Positions 15,160 through 22,859 of a stretch of 25,424 nt of DNA are shown one piece after another. Made by a program: the position numbers and the translations under genes. The stretch is from Trueperaceae bacterium (GTDB taxonomy: Bacteria > Deinococcota > Deinococci > Deinococcales > Trueperaceae). The DNA is taken from positions 1 through 25,424 of the forward strand of contig JAGXHO010000047.1 in the NCBI GenBank assembly GCA_024636105.1, written 5' to 3'. Within the stretch, counting starts at the first letter, position 1. Each line of letters starts with the position of its first letter. A model generated the notes under the pieces. That model was not told where the DNA came from, made no database searches, and was given only the letters and a program-made list of their open reading frames with translations.

Positions 15160-16352
15160 GTGCCCCAACTCATGCGACGTTCGACCCATTTGACCAGGCT
15201 CGACGCCGCGAGCGTCAGCGCGATGTAGAGCATGGCGACGGTGTTGTAGGGCGGGAACGTCTGGAAGGTGCTCGCCTGGAACTCGCGCGCGCGCTGCGTG
15301 ATGTCGCGGACGGACAGGATCGACAGCAGCGAGGTGTCCTTGAACATGGCGATGAACTCGTTGCCGAGCGGCGGGACCACGATCCGCAGCGCCTGGGGCA
15401 GGACGACGTAGCGGGCCGTCAACCAGGGGCCGAGGCCGAGCGAACGGGCGGCCTCGACCTGGCCGCGCGGCACGGCCTCGATGCCGGCGCGGAAGATCTC
15501 GGCCATGTAGGCGGCGTACCCGATCGCCAGCGCGACGATGCCGCGCGTCATCCGGTTCATGTCGATGAAGCCCCCGGACAGCTCGCGCAGCGCCCCCTGC
15601 ATGGGAAAGCCCACGTACAGGATCACCACGAGCATCGGCACGCCACGGAGCGCGTCGACGTACATCTCGGCGAAGATCGCGAGCGGATGCTGACCTGCGA
15701 GCCGGCTCCCGAGGGCGAGTGCGCCCGCCACGAAGGCCAGCACCGCTAGGGCCGACCCGACGCGCGCCAGCCCCGGGCGCAAGAAGCGCGCCTCCCAGAG
15801 CACGGCCGTTCCCGCCGGCGCCGCGGCGGTCGGCACGAAGGCGGCCCCGACGGTGCCGTCGGCGAGCCGCGCGAACGCCGTCTCGACGGTGTCGACGGCG
15901 CGGATGGCGAGCGCGGGCGCTTCGTCGCCCTCCTGGCCCCAGGTACCGGTGCGCAGCCGGTCGGCGAAACCGCTGGGGGTGCCCTGGACGAAGGCGACGC
16001 GGGCGCCCGCTTCGGGGGTCCCGATGAGGACGTAGTGCTCGGTCGGCCGCGTGAACGCCACCAGCGAACCCACGGCGGCCAGCGCCGCCAGGAGGGCGGT
16101 CCGCCACCAGGTGGCCGGGCCGGCTTTGAGCACCAACAGCGTGGCGAGGACCAGCCCCAGCACGGCTGCGGCGACGTAGGCGACGAGGGTGGCGCCGATC
16201 GTCGCGCCGATGCCGGGGAGGATGAAGGCCAGGGCGCGCCGGTAGTTCTCGGCGCTGAGGAACAGGTAGAGGGCGAAGGGGAGCGCCGACAGGAGCACCC
16301 AGGTGCTCGGTCGCGGCCCGCGTCGGCCTCGGACGTCCGAACCGCGCTTCAT
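15156..16352 (-). CDS. Polar amino-acid ABC permease with inserted domain
   Basis: 398 residues; ordinary HisM/GlnP-type permeases have about 220-250. Residues 42-75 are the usual first permease helix and 229-249 (MYVDALRGVPMLVVILYVGFP) the normal next element; the EAA loop that docks on the ATPase is EAARSLGLG at 300-308 with the following conserved LPQALRIVVPPLGNEFI. Between them lie about 150 extra residues: a helix (82-101), a polar segment 102-195 and another helix (about 196-216). The polar segment (TPEAGARVAFVQGTPSGF, then DTVETAFARLADGTVGAAFV) resembles lobe 2 of a binding protein, like the neighbouring gene product. It should face outside. ATG 16352 follows TACCCT by 8 bases. No ATPase gene is nearby. 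Confidence 0.88.
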   Translation of the reverse strand: MKRGSDVRGRRGPRPSTWVLLSALPFALYLFLSAENYRRALAFILPGIGATIGATLVAYVAAAVLGLVLATLLVLKAGPATWWRTALLAALAAVGSLVAFTRPTEHYVLIGTPEAGARVAFVQGTPSGFADRLRTGTWGQEGDEAPALAIRAVDTVETAFARLADGTVGAAFVPTAAAPAGTAVLWEARFLRPGLARVGSALAVLAFVAGALALGSRLAGQHPLAIFAEMYVDALRGVPMLVVILYVGFPMQGALRELSGGFIDMNRMTRGIVALAIGYAAYMAEIFRAGIEAVPRGQVEAARSLGLGPWLTARYVVLPQALRIVVPPLGNEFIAMFKDTSLLSILSVRDITQRAREFQASTFQTFPPYNTVAMLYIALTLAASSLVKWVERRMSWGT

Positions 16353-16360
16353 GGCGGTCT

Positions 16361-16366
16361 AGGGTA
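16361..16366 (-). promoter_or_regulatory. -10 hexamer TACCCT before the permease
   Basis: Minus-strand TACCCT ends 8 bases before the permease ATG; no ribosome site is present. The hexamer is G/C-rich in its centre, so it is a weaker example of the TANNNT set. Confidence 0.35.
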
Positions 16367-16400
16367 GCGCATGCACGTCCTCAGCCGACCAGACGAAGAC

Positions 16401-16435
16401 CGCGGGGCGCCGGTCGCAGCGACCGGGGCCCCGCG
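16401..16435 (-). terminator. Long hairpin between binding-protein and permease genes
   Basis: 17-bp arms (16401-16417 and 16419-16435) with a single mismatch. On the minus strand it follows the binding-protein stop by 24 bases and is followed by the pyrimidine-rich GTCTTCGTCT. It would end or stabilise the binding-protein transcript, letting that protein be made in excess over the permease, a common arrangement for ABC importers. Confidence 0.65.
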
Positions 16436-16459
16436 GGCCGTCCGAGGGTGGTTCGGCGT

Positions 16460-17203
16460 TCAGTCGCCCGCGACGAACCACTTCGCCTTGAGCGCGTCGA
16501 GCGTGCCGTCCGCGGTGATCTCGGCGAGGCCCTCGTCGAACGCATCGACCAGGTCGCTGCCGATCTGGAAGACCATCCCGAGCGGGTCTTCGCCCAGCCC
16601 GCGGATGTCGACCACGATCTGGCCGGCGTACTCGGCGGCGAAGGCGTCGGCCGGCACCTCGTCGATCACGACGCCGCGGACGTCGCCGTTGAGCAGCGCC
16701 TGGACCGCTTGGGCGAAGGTGTCGTAGAGGTTGAGGCGGTCGCGGCCGAAGGCCTCTTCGGCGAAGTAGGCGTTGGTGGTGCCGGTCTGGGCGCCAACCG
16801 TCGCTTCCTGCGCAACGAGCTCCTCGAAGCCGACACCGGCGTCCTCGACGCGGACCGCGATCGCCTGCGCGACGACGTGGTAGGGGTCGCTGAACTCGAC
16901 GATCTGGGCGCGCTCGGGCGTGATCGAGACGCCCGACGCCACCATGTCGAACTCGCCGGCTGCGAGGGCCGCGAAGATGCCGTCCCAGGCCGTGCTCTGG
17001 AACTCGGCGACGCAGTTGACGCGCTCGCAGATGGCGTTCACTAGCTCGACGTCGAAGCCGGTGATGGTGCCGTCCTCGGCGACGAACTCGAAGGGCGGGT
17101 AGGTGGTGTCGGAGCCCACGGTCACCACGCGACCGCCGAGATCGGCGGCGGTGGCGGTGGCGATCAGGGCGGCGAAGAGCAGGACGAGCGTGCGTCGAAC
17201 CAT
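16460..17203 (-). CDS. Amino-acid ABC transporter substrate-binding protein
   Basis: 247 residues, family SBP_bac_3. Signal peptide 1-20 (RRTLVLLFAALIATATA); no lipobox Cys, so it should be soluble in the periplasm. The ligand-binding landmarks are present: GSDTTYPPFEF at 30-40, GFDVELVNAI at 49-58, WDGIFAALAAGEFDMV at 73-88, and ITPERAQIVEFSDPY at 94-108, in which R98 normally holds the substrate carboxylate. Two Cys (C59, C64) bracket RVN and could form a disulfide. Substrate (Gln, Arg, His or other polar amino acid) is not certain. ATG 17203 is chosen over 17296 on account of a perfect GGAGG ribosome site and the signal peptide; TATCAT about 50 bases upstream could be the -10. Confidence 0.93.
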   Translation of the reverse strand: MVRRTLVLLFAALIATATAADLGGRVVTVGSDTTYPPFEFVAEDGTITGFDVELVNAICERVNCVAEFQSTAWDGIFAALAAGEFDMVASGVSITPERAQIVEFSDPYHVVAQAIAVRVEDAGVGFEELVAQEATVGAQTGTTNAYFAEEAFGRDRLNLYDTFAQAVQALLNGDVRGVVIDEVPADAFAAEYAGQIVVDIRGLGEDPLGMVFQIGSDLVDAFDEGLAEITADGTLDALKAKWFVAGD

Positions 17204-17305
17204 GACGTACCTCCGAAATGCCCGGGTGTACACCGGGCGCGTGGCATCAGGCAGACATGATACGCGTTCGCGCAGCCAATGGACCCGGTCCGTCACCGCT
17301 GGGCT

Positions 17306-18793
17306 TCACGGCGCGTTCACGTGGGCGCCGCCGGCTTCGGGCGGCGGCACCCGTCGCCGCCCGCGGACCAGGTCGACGACGACGAGCGCCAAGCCGGCGA
17401 GGATCAACACCTGCACCACCCGCAGCAGGTCGCCGAGGCCCGCGACCTGGGCGGCGGCGTCGAGCGTGGTCGCGTCGGTGCCGACCGCGGCCCCGGCGCG
17501 GGCGACCGTGCGGGCCGCCCACAGGCTCCCCAGGCCGATCGTTCCGACCACCTGACCGAGGTAGCGGGTGAGCGACAGCAGGCTGCCGGCGACCCCCGAA
17601 CCGCCACGCCGAGCGGCGCTCATGATTGCGGTGTTGTTCGGCGTCTGGAACGTCCCCATGCCCAACCCGATCGGCAGGAAGCGCAGCACATACCCCAGCG
17701 GCGTGGTGTCCACGGCGAGGGTGCCGACCGCGAAGTAGCCGACGACGAGCAGCGCCATCCCGGCGACGGTGACGGGCCTCGGCCCGACCCGGTCGGCGAG
17801 GATCCCGGCGATCGGTGCCACCACGACGAGCACGACCGGGACGACGGCCATCAGCAAGCCGACGAACCACGCCGGGTGCCCGAGCACGCCCTCCAGGTAG
17901 AAGGGCATGAGGAAGATCACGCCCGAGATCGACACGAACGTGGTCGCGCCCGTCGCCAGACCCACCGACACGTCGCGCTCGCGGAACAGCCGCAGATCGA
18001 CGATCGGTTGCGCGACGCGCCGTTCCACCGCCACGAACGCCCACCCGAGCGCGACCGACGCGCCGATCAGACCCAGCACGCTGGGCGCGGTGAACCCGAG
18101 GCTCTGCCCGAGGGTGAGACCGAGCGAGAAGGCGAGCAAGGCCGCGACGACGAGCAGGCCCCCGGCGAGATCGAAGCGCCCGCCGGGCTGGCGGCCCGAG
18201 CGCGGGAGGACCCGCGCGGCCAGCAGCGCCCCGACCGCCGAGAGCGCCACGCCCGCGACGAAGATCCAACGCCACGAGGCGAGGTCGCCGAGCAACCCGC
18301 CCAACGAGGGTCCCAGCACGATGCCCACCGAGATCACCGCGCCGTTGATCCCGAGCGCACGTCCCCGCTCGCCGGCGGGGAAGACGTCGGTGACGATCGC
18401 CAAGCCGAGCGCCGTCAATGCGGCGGAACCGACGCCCTGGACGGTTCGGAAGGCGATGAGGGTCGCCACGTCCGGCGCCAGCGCGCACGCGAGCGAGCCG
18501 ACCCCGTAGGCGGCGTAGCCGATCAGGAAGACGCGGCGCTTGCCCCAGAGGTCGGCGAGGCGGCCGATGACGGGCAACAGCGCGATCGACGCGAGCAGGT
18601 AGGCGACCACGACCCACTGCACGGTCGCGAACGGGGCGTCCAAGACCGTGACCAGGGTGGGGAGGACGACGTTGACGGCCGTCCCCATCACGGTCGCCGA
18701 GAACGCGGCGAGGGAGGTCGCCGCGAGCACCCACCCAGGGCGCACCCCCGGTGGTGGCCCGGACGCAGGGACGAGGTGGGGTGCCGTGGTCAC
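17306..18793 (-). CDS. MFS exporter, DHA2 (EmrB/QacA) type, 14 TM
   Basis: 495 residues. The N-terminal half shows the drug:H+ antiporter features: TAVNVVLPTL in the first helix, GRLADLWGKRRVFLIG (MFS loop 2-3 motif), RTVQGVGSAAL and the motif C segment GPSLGGLLGDLASWRWIF. The C-terminal half contains a second group of hydrophobic helices and FQTPNNTAIM, also typical of DHA2. About 14 membrane segments are seen. It would pump out drugs, dyes or metabolites using the proton gradient; substrate unknown. The start is uncertain: GTG 18793 gives the best N-terminus, GTG 18808 is an alternative, and neither has a ribosome site. The frame stays open antisense through recG to 19831, but this is not coding. 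It diverges from recG. Confidence 0.88.
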   Translation of the reverse strand: MTTAPHLVPASGPPPGVRPGWVLAATSLAAFSATVMGTAVNVVLPTLVTVLDAPFATVQWVVVAYLLASIALLPVIGRLADLWGKRRVFLIGYAAYGVGSLACALAPDVATLIAFRTVQGVGSAALTALGLAIVTDVFPAGERGRALGINGAVISVGIVLGPSLGGLLGDLASWRWIFVAGVALSAVGALLAARVLPRSGRQPGGRFDLAGGLLVVAALLAFSLGLTLGQSLGFTAPSVLGLIGASVALGWAFVAVERRVAQPIVDLRLFRERDVSVGLATGATTFVSISGVIFLMPFYLEGVLGHPAWFVGLLMAVVPVVLVVVAPIAGILADRVGPRPVTVAGMALLVVGYFAVGTLAVDTTPLGYVLRFLPIGLGMGTFQTPNNTAIMSAARRGGSGVAGSLLSLTRYLGQVVGTIGLGSLWAARTVARAGAAVGTDATTLDAAAQVAGLGDLLRVVQVLILAGLALVVVDLVRGRRRVPPPEAGGAHVNAP

Positions 18794-18901
18794 GCACCAT
18801 CGAACCACGCGGCGTCGGCCACGTGCGTCGCCGTCGCCGCTGCGTGGACGCCACCGCGGAGCCCGGAACGGCGCGAGGCAGCCCCGATGGCGTCGGCTCC
18901 G

Positions 18902-18907
18902 TACACT
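18902..18907 (+). promoter_or_regulatory. -10 hexamer TACACT, probable leaderless start of recG
   Basis: TACACT ends exactly 6 bases before the GTG at 18914. There is no ribosome site and no clear -35. The rest of the 120-base MFS-recG gap shows nothing further. Confidence 0.5.
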
Positions 18908-18913
18908 GGGCGC

Positions 18914-21280
18914 GTGGCGACCGTCGTCGAGCTCCGCGACCGCTTGCGCCGTCCGCTCGAGCGCGAGCTCGCGACCGGCTGCCGCGACGACGTGGTCGTC
19001 GGTGGGCTCGAGCGCCTCGTCGCGACGGTCGGGCGCCCGTTCGCCGACGTCCAGGAGCTGTTGACCGGCTACGCGGAGCTCGAGCCCGAGGAGCGCGCGG
19101 TTCGGCTCCAGGCGGCGCTCCGGCGCCTCGAGCCGACCCCGGACGCACGGGCCCTGCGCGCGGTCACCACGCCGGCCACCACGAGCATGGCGACGCCAGG
19201 CGCCGACGTCGCCGACGTCGGCGACGTCGATGCGCTCCTCGACGCGGCGCTCGCCGAGCGCGCCGTCGACCTCGGGGCCCAAGCGGCGCGCAAGCTCGCC
19301 GAGGTGGGGCTCACCACGTACCGCGACGTCCTCACCCACGCGCCGCGGCGCTGGGAGGACCGGCGCGCGTTGCCCTCCTTCGCGGCGGTGCACGGGCTGG
19401 AGCGCGCCACCGTGGTCGGCACCGTGGTCGGACGGAAGCTGGTGCCGACCCGCAAGGGCGCCGGCGTGCTGCGTGCGGTCCTCGAGGACGGGGCGGGCGC
19501 GCGCCTCACGGCGGTGTGGTTCCACCAACCGTGGGTCGAGCGGCAGCTGTTCCCGGGGCAGCGGGCGATCGTCACCGGGCGGGTCAAGCTGCGCGGCCGC
19601 ACGGTCGAGCTGCACGTCGAGGGGTTCGAGGTCGACGAAGAGGGTCCGTCGCTCTCGACCGGACGGGTCGTGGCGGTGTATCCGAGCACCCAGGGCCTCA
19701 GCCAGGCCTACCTGCGGCGGGCGGTCGACCGCACCCTCGCGGCCCTGCCGCGGCTGCCCGATCACCTGCCGGCCCGGCTCCGCGCCGAGCTCGAGCTGGT
19801 CCATGCCGATCGAGCCTGGCGCGACGTGCACCAGCCGCCGGACGAGCCCGCGCTGCAGCGCGCGCTGCGGCGTCTGAAGTTCGACGAGTTCCTCCTGCTG
19901 GAACTGCGCGTGCTGCTGCAGCGCGACGGCAGCGTCGGCCGCGCGACGCTCAGCGATCCGGACGACGAGGCGACGTTCGCGGGCGCCCTCCCGTTCGCGC
20001 TGACGGCGGCCCAGGTGCGCACCCTGGCCGAGGTCCGCGCCGATCTAGCGCGGCCGCGGCAGATGGCGCGGCTCCTGATGGGCGACGTCGGCACCGGCAA
20101 GACCGCCGTCGCCGCCGGCGCGGCCTGGACGGTGGTGCGCGGCGGCGCCCAGGTGGCGATCATGGCGCCGACCGAGCTGCTGGCGCGCCAGCACCTCACG
20201 TCCTTCACGTCGCTGCTCTGGCCGCTCGGCGTCACCGTCGACCTGCTCGTCGGGGGGCTGAGCGCCGGCGAGCGGCGCGACGTGCGCGCCCGCGTCGCCA
20301 GCGGTGGCGTCCACGTGGTGGTGGGCACGCACGCCCTCATCCAGGAGGGGGTGGCGTTCCGCGACCTGGGGCTCGCCGTGATCGACGAAGAGCACCGCTT
20401 CGGGGTGGAGCAGCGCCGCACGCTCATCCGCGACGCCCCCGACGTGCTCGTGATGACCGCGACGCCGATCCCGCGGTCGCTGGCGCTCACCCAGTACGGT
20501 GACCTCGACGTGAGCGTCCTGGACGAGCGACCGCCCGGGCGCACGGAGGTCGCCACCGAGCTCCGCCGCGGCGCCGATCGGCCCGCCGTCTACCGCCGGG
20601 TCGCGGAGGCCGTCGCCGCCGGTCGCCAGGCGTACGTCGTCGCGCCGCTCGTCGAAGACTCCGAGGCGCTCGACGAGGTCGTGTCGGCGACGGCGCTCCA
20701 CGACGAGCTGCGGGTCCTGCTGCCGCCGGAGGTGCGGTTGGGACTGGTCCACGGCCGCCTCGCGCCGGCCGAGAAGGACGGGGTCATGGAGGCCTTCCGT
20801 GCGCACCGCGTCGACGTCCTCGTCGCGACCACGGTCGTGGAGGTGGGGGTCGACGTGCCGAACGCGACGCTGGTGGTGATCGAGAACGCAGAGCGCTTCG
20901 GGCTGGCGCAGCTGCACCAGCTCCGCGGGCGCGTCGGGCGGGGAGCGCACCCCGGTCGCTGCATCCTCGTGGCGGGCGAGGCGAGCCGCGCGACGATGGC
21001 GCGGTTGCGGGTGGTGGAGCAGCACACCGACGGCTTCGTGATCGCGGAGGAGGACCTGCGCTTGCGCGGGCCGGGGGAGCTGCGCGGGACCCGTCAGTCG
21101 GGTATGCCCGACCTGTCGTTCGGCGATCTCGTCACCGACGTCGCCGTGATCGAGCAAGCGCGCGAAGTCGCGCAGCGCATGTTGACGGCCTCGCCCCGAC
21201 TCGACGCCCCGTGGGCCGCCCGTCTGCGCGCGGCGTTGCAGCGGACGGAGCGGGCGATCGGGTTCCGGGAGACGCTGTGA
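18914..21280 (+). CDS. recG: ATP-dependent DNA helicase RecG
   Basis: 788 residues, about 95 longer than E. coli RecG. It remodels stalled forks and branch-migrates Holliday junctions. A family-atypical N-terminal segment (1-100) with mixed charge is followed by a GADVADVGDVDA low-complexity linker, then a helical region leading to YRDVLTHAPRRWEDRR and the OB-fold wedge (about 156-240). Helicase motifs: Walker A GDVGTGKT at 390-397, DEEH at 491-494, TATPIPRSLALT, DERPPGR, then VATTVVEVGVDVPNA, QLHQLRGRVGRG and the C-terminal RLRGPGELRGTRQSG. N-terminally extended RecG is known from Deinococcus. GTG 18914 is picked because TACACT lies 6 bases before it and it covers the extension; a start further in cannot be excluded. 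Confidence 0.95.
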   Translation: MATVVELRDRLRRPLERELATGCRDDVVVGGLERLVATVGRPFADVQELLTGYAELEPEERAVRLQAALRRLEPTPDARALRAVTTPATTSMATPGADVADVGDVDALLDAALAERAVDLGAQAARKLAEVGLTTYRDVLTHAPRRWEDRRALPSFAAVHGLERATVVGTVVGRKLVPTRKGAGVLRAVLEDGAGARLTAVWFHQPWVERQLFPGQRAIVTGRVKLRGRTVELHVEGFEVDEEGPSLSTGRVVAVYPSTQGLSQAYLRRAVDRTLAALPRLPDHLPARLRAELELVHADRAWRDVHQPPDEPALQRALRRLKFDEFLLLELRVLLQRDGSVGRATLSDPDDEATFAGALPFALTAAQVRTLAEVRADLARPRQMARLLMGDVGTGKTAVAAGAAWTVVRGGAQVAIMAPTELLARQHLTSFTSLLWPLGVTVDLLVGGLSAGERRDVRARVASGGVHVVVGTHALIQEGVAFRDLGLAVIDEEHRFGVEQRRTLIRDAPDVLVMTATPIPRSLALTQYGDLDVSVLDERPPGRTEVATELRRGADRPAVYRRVAEAVAAGRQAYVVAPLVEDSEALDEVVSATALHDELRVLLPPEVRLGLVHGRLAPAEKDGVMEAFRAHRVDVLVATTVVEVGVDVPNATLVVIENAERFGLAQLHQLRGRVGRGAHPGRCILVAGEASRATMARLRVVEQHTDGFVIAEEDLRLRGPGELRGTRQSGMPDLSFGDLVTDVAVIEQAREVAQRMLTASPRLDAPWAARLRAALQRTERAIGFRETL

Positions 21281-21293
21281 AGGAGGAACTATC

Positions 21294-21812
21294 GTGAGAT
21301 TGCTCGGACGCTTCGCGATCGTACTCGTCGCCCTCGGCGTGCTGCTCGGATGGATCGTGCGCGCCAAGTGGGGGACGCGCCCCGGGCCTCGGTTCTGGTG
21401 GGCGACCTTCGCACCGGCTGGCCTCCACGCCGCCTATGTCGTGCAGCGCGCGGTCGTCGGAGACGTCGCGCTGCTCGCGCTCGGCGTGTACGCCCTCGCG
21501 TCGGTCGCGCTCCTGGTGGCCGCCGCTGCGGTGGTGCGGGCGCTCTCGGCGCGACGCCGCGGCTGGGCGGCGGCGGTACCCCTCGCCCACGCGCTCCTGC
21601 ACACGATCGCCACGAGCCTGCTCGGCGCGGCGTTCTCGGCGGCGTCGGAAGCACCTCCGGTCGTCGGTCCCGCCCTCGTGGTGGGGTGGTCGATCGTCGC
21701 CTCGAGCGCCTGGGCGATCGTGCTCCTGCACGTCGCTCGCCCGCGCTCGTGGCGGCGGCGGCGCGCCGCCGCGGCGCCGGCCGAGGACGCCCCTGCTAGA
21801 CTCGACCCGTGA
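21294..21812 (+). CDS. Small four-helix membrane protein
   Basis: 172 residues from GTG 21294, with AGGAGG ideally placed just after the recG stop, so it is probably expressed with recG. Four hydrophobic segments are visible: about 5-22 (FAIVLVALGVLLGWIV), 56-83 (DVALLALGVYALASVALLVAAAAVV), 94-115 (AAVPLAHALLHTIATSLLGAAF) and 125-147 (VVGPALVVGWSIVASSAWAIVLLHV). The ends are Arg-rich, as in cytoplasmic termini. I do not recognise a family. The last codon overlaps the next gene's GTG as GTGA. Function unknown. Confidence 0.75.
   Translation: MRLLGRFAIVLVALGVLLGWIVRAKWGTRPGPRFWWATFAPAGLHAAYVVQRAVVGDVALLALGVYALASVALLVAAAAVVRALSARRRGWAAAVPLAHALLHTIATSLLGAAFSAASEAPPVVGPALVVGWSIVASSAWAIVLLHVARPRSWRRRRAAAAPAEDAPARLDP
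21797..21802 (+). promoter_or_regulatory. -10 hexamer TAGACT inside the preceding gene
   Basis: TAGACT ends 6 bases before the GTG at 21809 and lies within the 3' end of the upstream coding sequence. The downstream gene can thus be made by coupling through GTGA or from its own leaderless transcript. Confidence 0.45.
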
Positions 21813-22831
21813 CCGCGCATCGCGCCCCACGCGCCCGGGCGACCGCCCTCGCGGCGACCGCCGCGGTGCTCGTGCTGTTCCTCGCGGCGTGCGTGCCGCG
21901 GACCGTCAACGAGATCACCGAGGCCACCCCGCTGGTCGACGTCGTCGCGCCGCGCTTCGCGGTCGATGGCGCCGGCACGCGCATCGAGCGCTTCGACCCT
22001 CCGGGGGCCGGCGCCGGCCTCGAGGCCGCCCTGGCGGTCTCGGTGTCCAACCCCAACGAGTTCGGCATCGTCCTCGAGCGCGTCGAGTGGACGCTGCGGC
22101 TCGCGGGACGCGCCGTCGCTTCGGGGATCCTGGAGCCCGACCTCGCGATCCCGGGCGGCGCCGAGGTCCCGCTGGGTTGGGTCGCGGACGCGTCGCTCGC
22201 GGACGCCCGCGAGCTCTGGGGACCGGTCGTCGGGGCGTTCGCGGGTCGGCCGCTCCCCTTCGAGGTCGAGGGCCGGTTGCGGTTCGTGTCCGAGGTCTAC
22301 GCCTTCACGAGCGGCGTCCGCACCCTCTTCGCGGGCGAGCTGGTCGCGCGCCAGACGGTGCGCGCTCCGCAGCTCGCGCTGTTGGGCAGCGGCCACGAGG
22401 CCACGGCGGTGCGTCCGGACGCGCCGGTGCTGCGGATCGCGCTGTCCGTGACCAACCCAGGGGACGTCGGCTACTTCGTGTCCGGGCGCGACGTCCGCGT
22501 CTCGCTCGGCGTACCTCGGACGAGCCCGGGCGACGCCACGCGCGCCGTCACGTCGGCGGAGGCGCTCGAGATGCTCGAAGTCGGCCGCGTCGACCTGGCG
22601 CCGGTCCCGGTGCCCGCCGGGGCGACCGTACGGACCGACCTGTTCGTGTTCGTCGACCCGGCCGCGCTCGCTCCGGCGGCCCTCCACCGGCTCGAGGCGG
22701 CGCTGACGGGGGTAGCGACGCCGCTCGAGGTGGTCGGCATCTGGGCGTACGACGTCCTCGGCGTCGACAGCTTCGCGTTGGATTCGACCCCTGAGCTGCT
22801 CGGCCTGATCGGACCGAACCCGCTCCCCTGA
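21809..22831 (+). CDS. Lipoprotein with LEA14-like (WHy) repeats
   Basis: 340 residues. A signal peptide ends in a lipobox, LFLAAC with C28, so the protein is predicted to be lipid-anchored. Two LEA type-2 / WHy-like modules are seen: about 45-150 with ALAVSVSNPNEFGIVLERVEWTLRLAGRAVASG, and about 195-315 with LRIALSVTNPGDVGYFVSGRDVRVSLG. The 'NPN/NPG' turn followed by amphipathic strands is the family's signature. In plants and bacteria such proteins are associated with desiccation or stress protection, which would suit a hardy bacterium; a direct role is not shown. The GTG start overlaps the upstream stop and also sits 6 bases after TAGACT. Confidence 0.8.
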   Translation: MTAHRAPRARATALAATAAVLVLFLAACVPRTVNEITEATPLVDVVAPRFAVDGAGTRIERFDPPGAGAGLEAALAVSVSNPNEFGIVLERVEWTLRLAGRAVASGILEPDLAIPGGAEVPLGWVADASLADARELWGPVVGAFAGRPLPFEVEGRLRFVSEVYAFTSGVRTLFAGELVARQTVRAPQLALLGSGHEATAVRPDAPVLRIALSVTNPGDVGYFVSGRDVRVSLGVPRTSPGDATRAVTSAEALEMLEVGRVDLAPVPVPAGATVRTDLFVFVDPAALAPAALHRLEAALTGVATPLEVVGIWAYDVLGVDSFALDSTPELLGLIGPNPLP

Positions 22832-22846
22832 ACGTCCGGTGCGCGG

Positions 22847-22852
22847 TAGGCT
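22847..22852 (+). promoter_or_regulatory. -10 hexamer TAGGCT, probable leaderless start of serA
   Basis: TAGGCT ends 7 bases before the serA ATG, with no ribosome site between and no clear -35. Confidence 0.45.
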
Positions 22853-22859
22853 GCGCGCC

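Noticed and set aside
14002..16107. Single 701-residue protein spanning permease and alr
   Set aside because: Its first 316 residues are low-complexity translation in the wrong frame of the permease; the racemase starts at GTG 15159.
19201..19230. GACGTCG repeat as a regulatory or recombination site
   Set aside because: Lies inside recG in frame and is explained by Ala-Asp-Val/Gly-Asp-Val linker codons.
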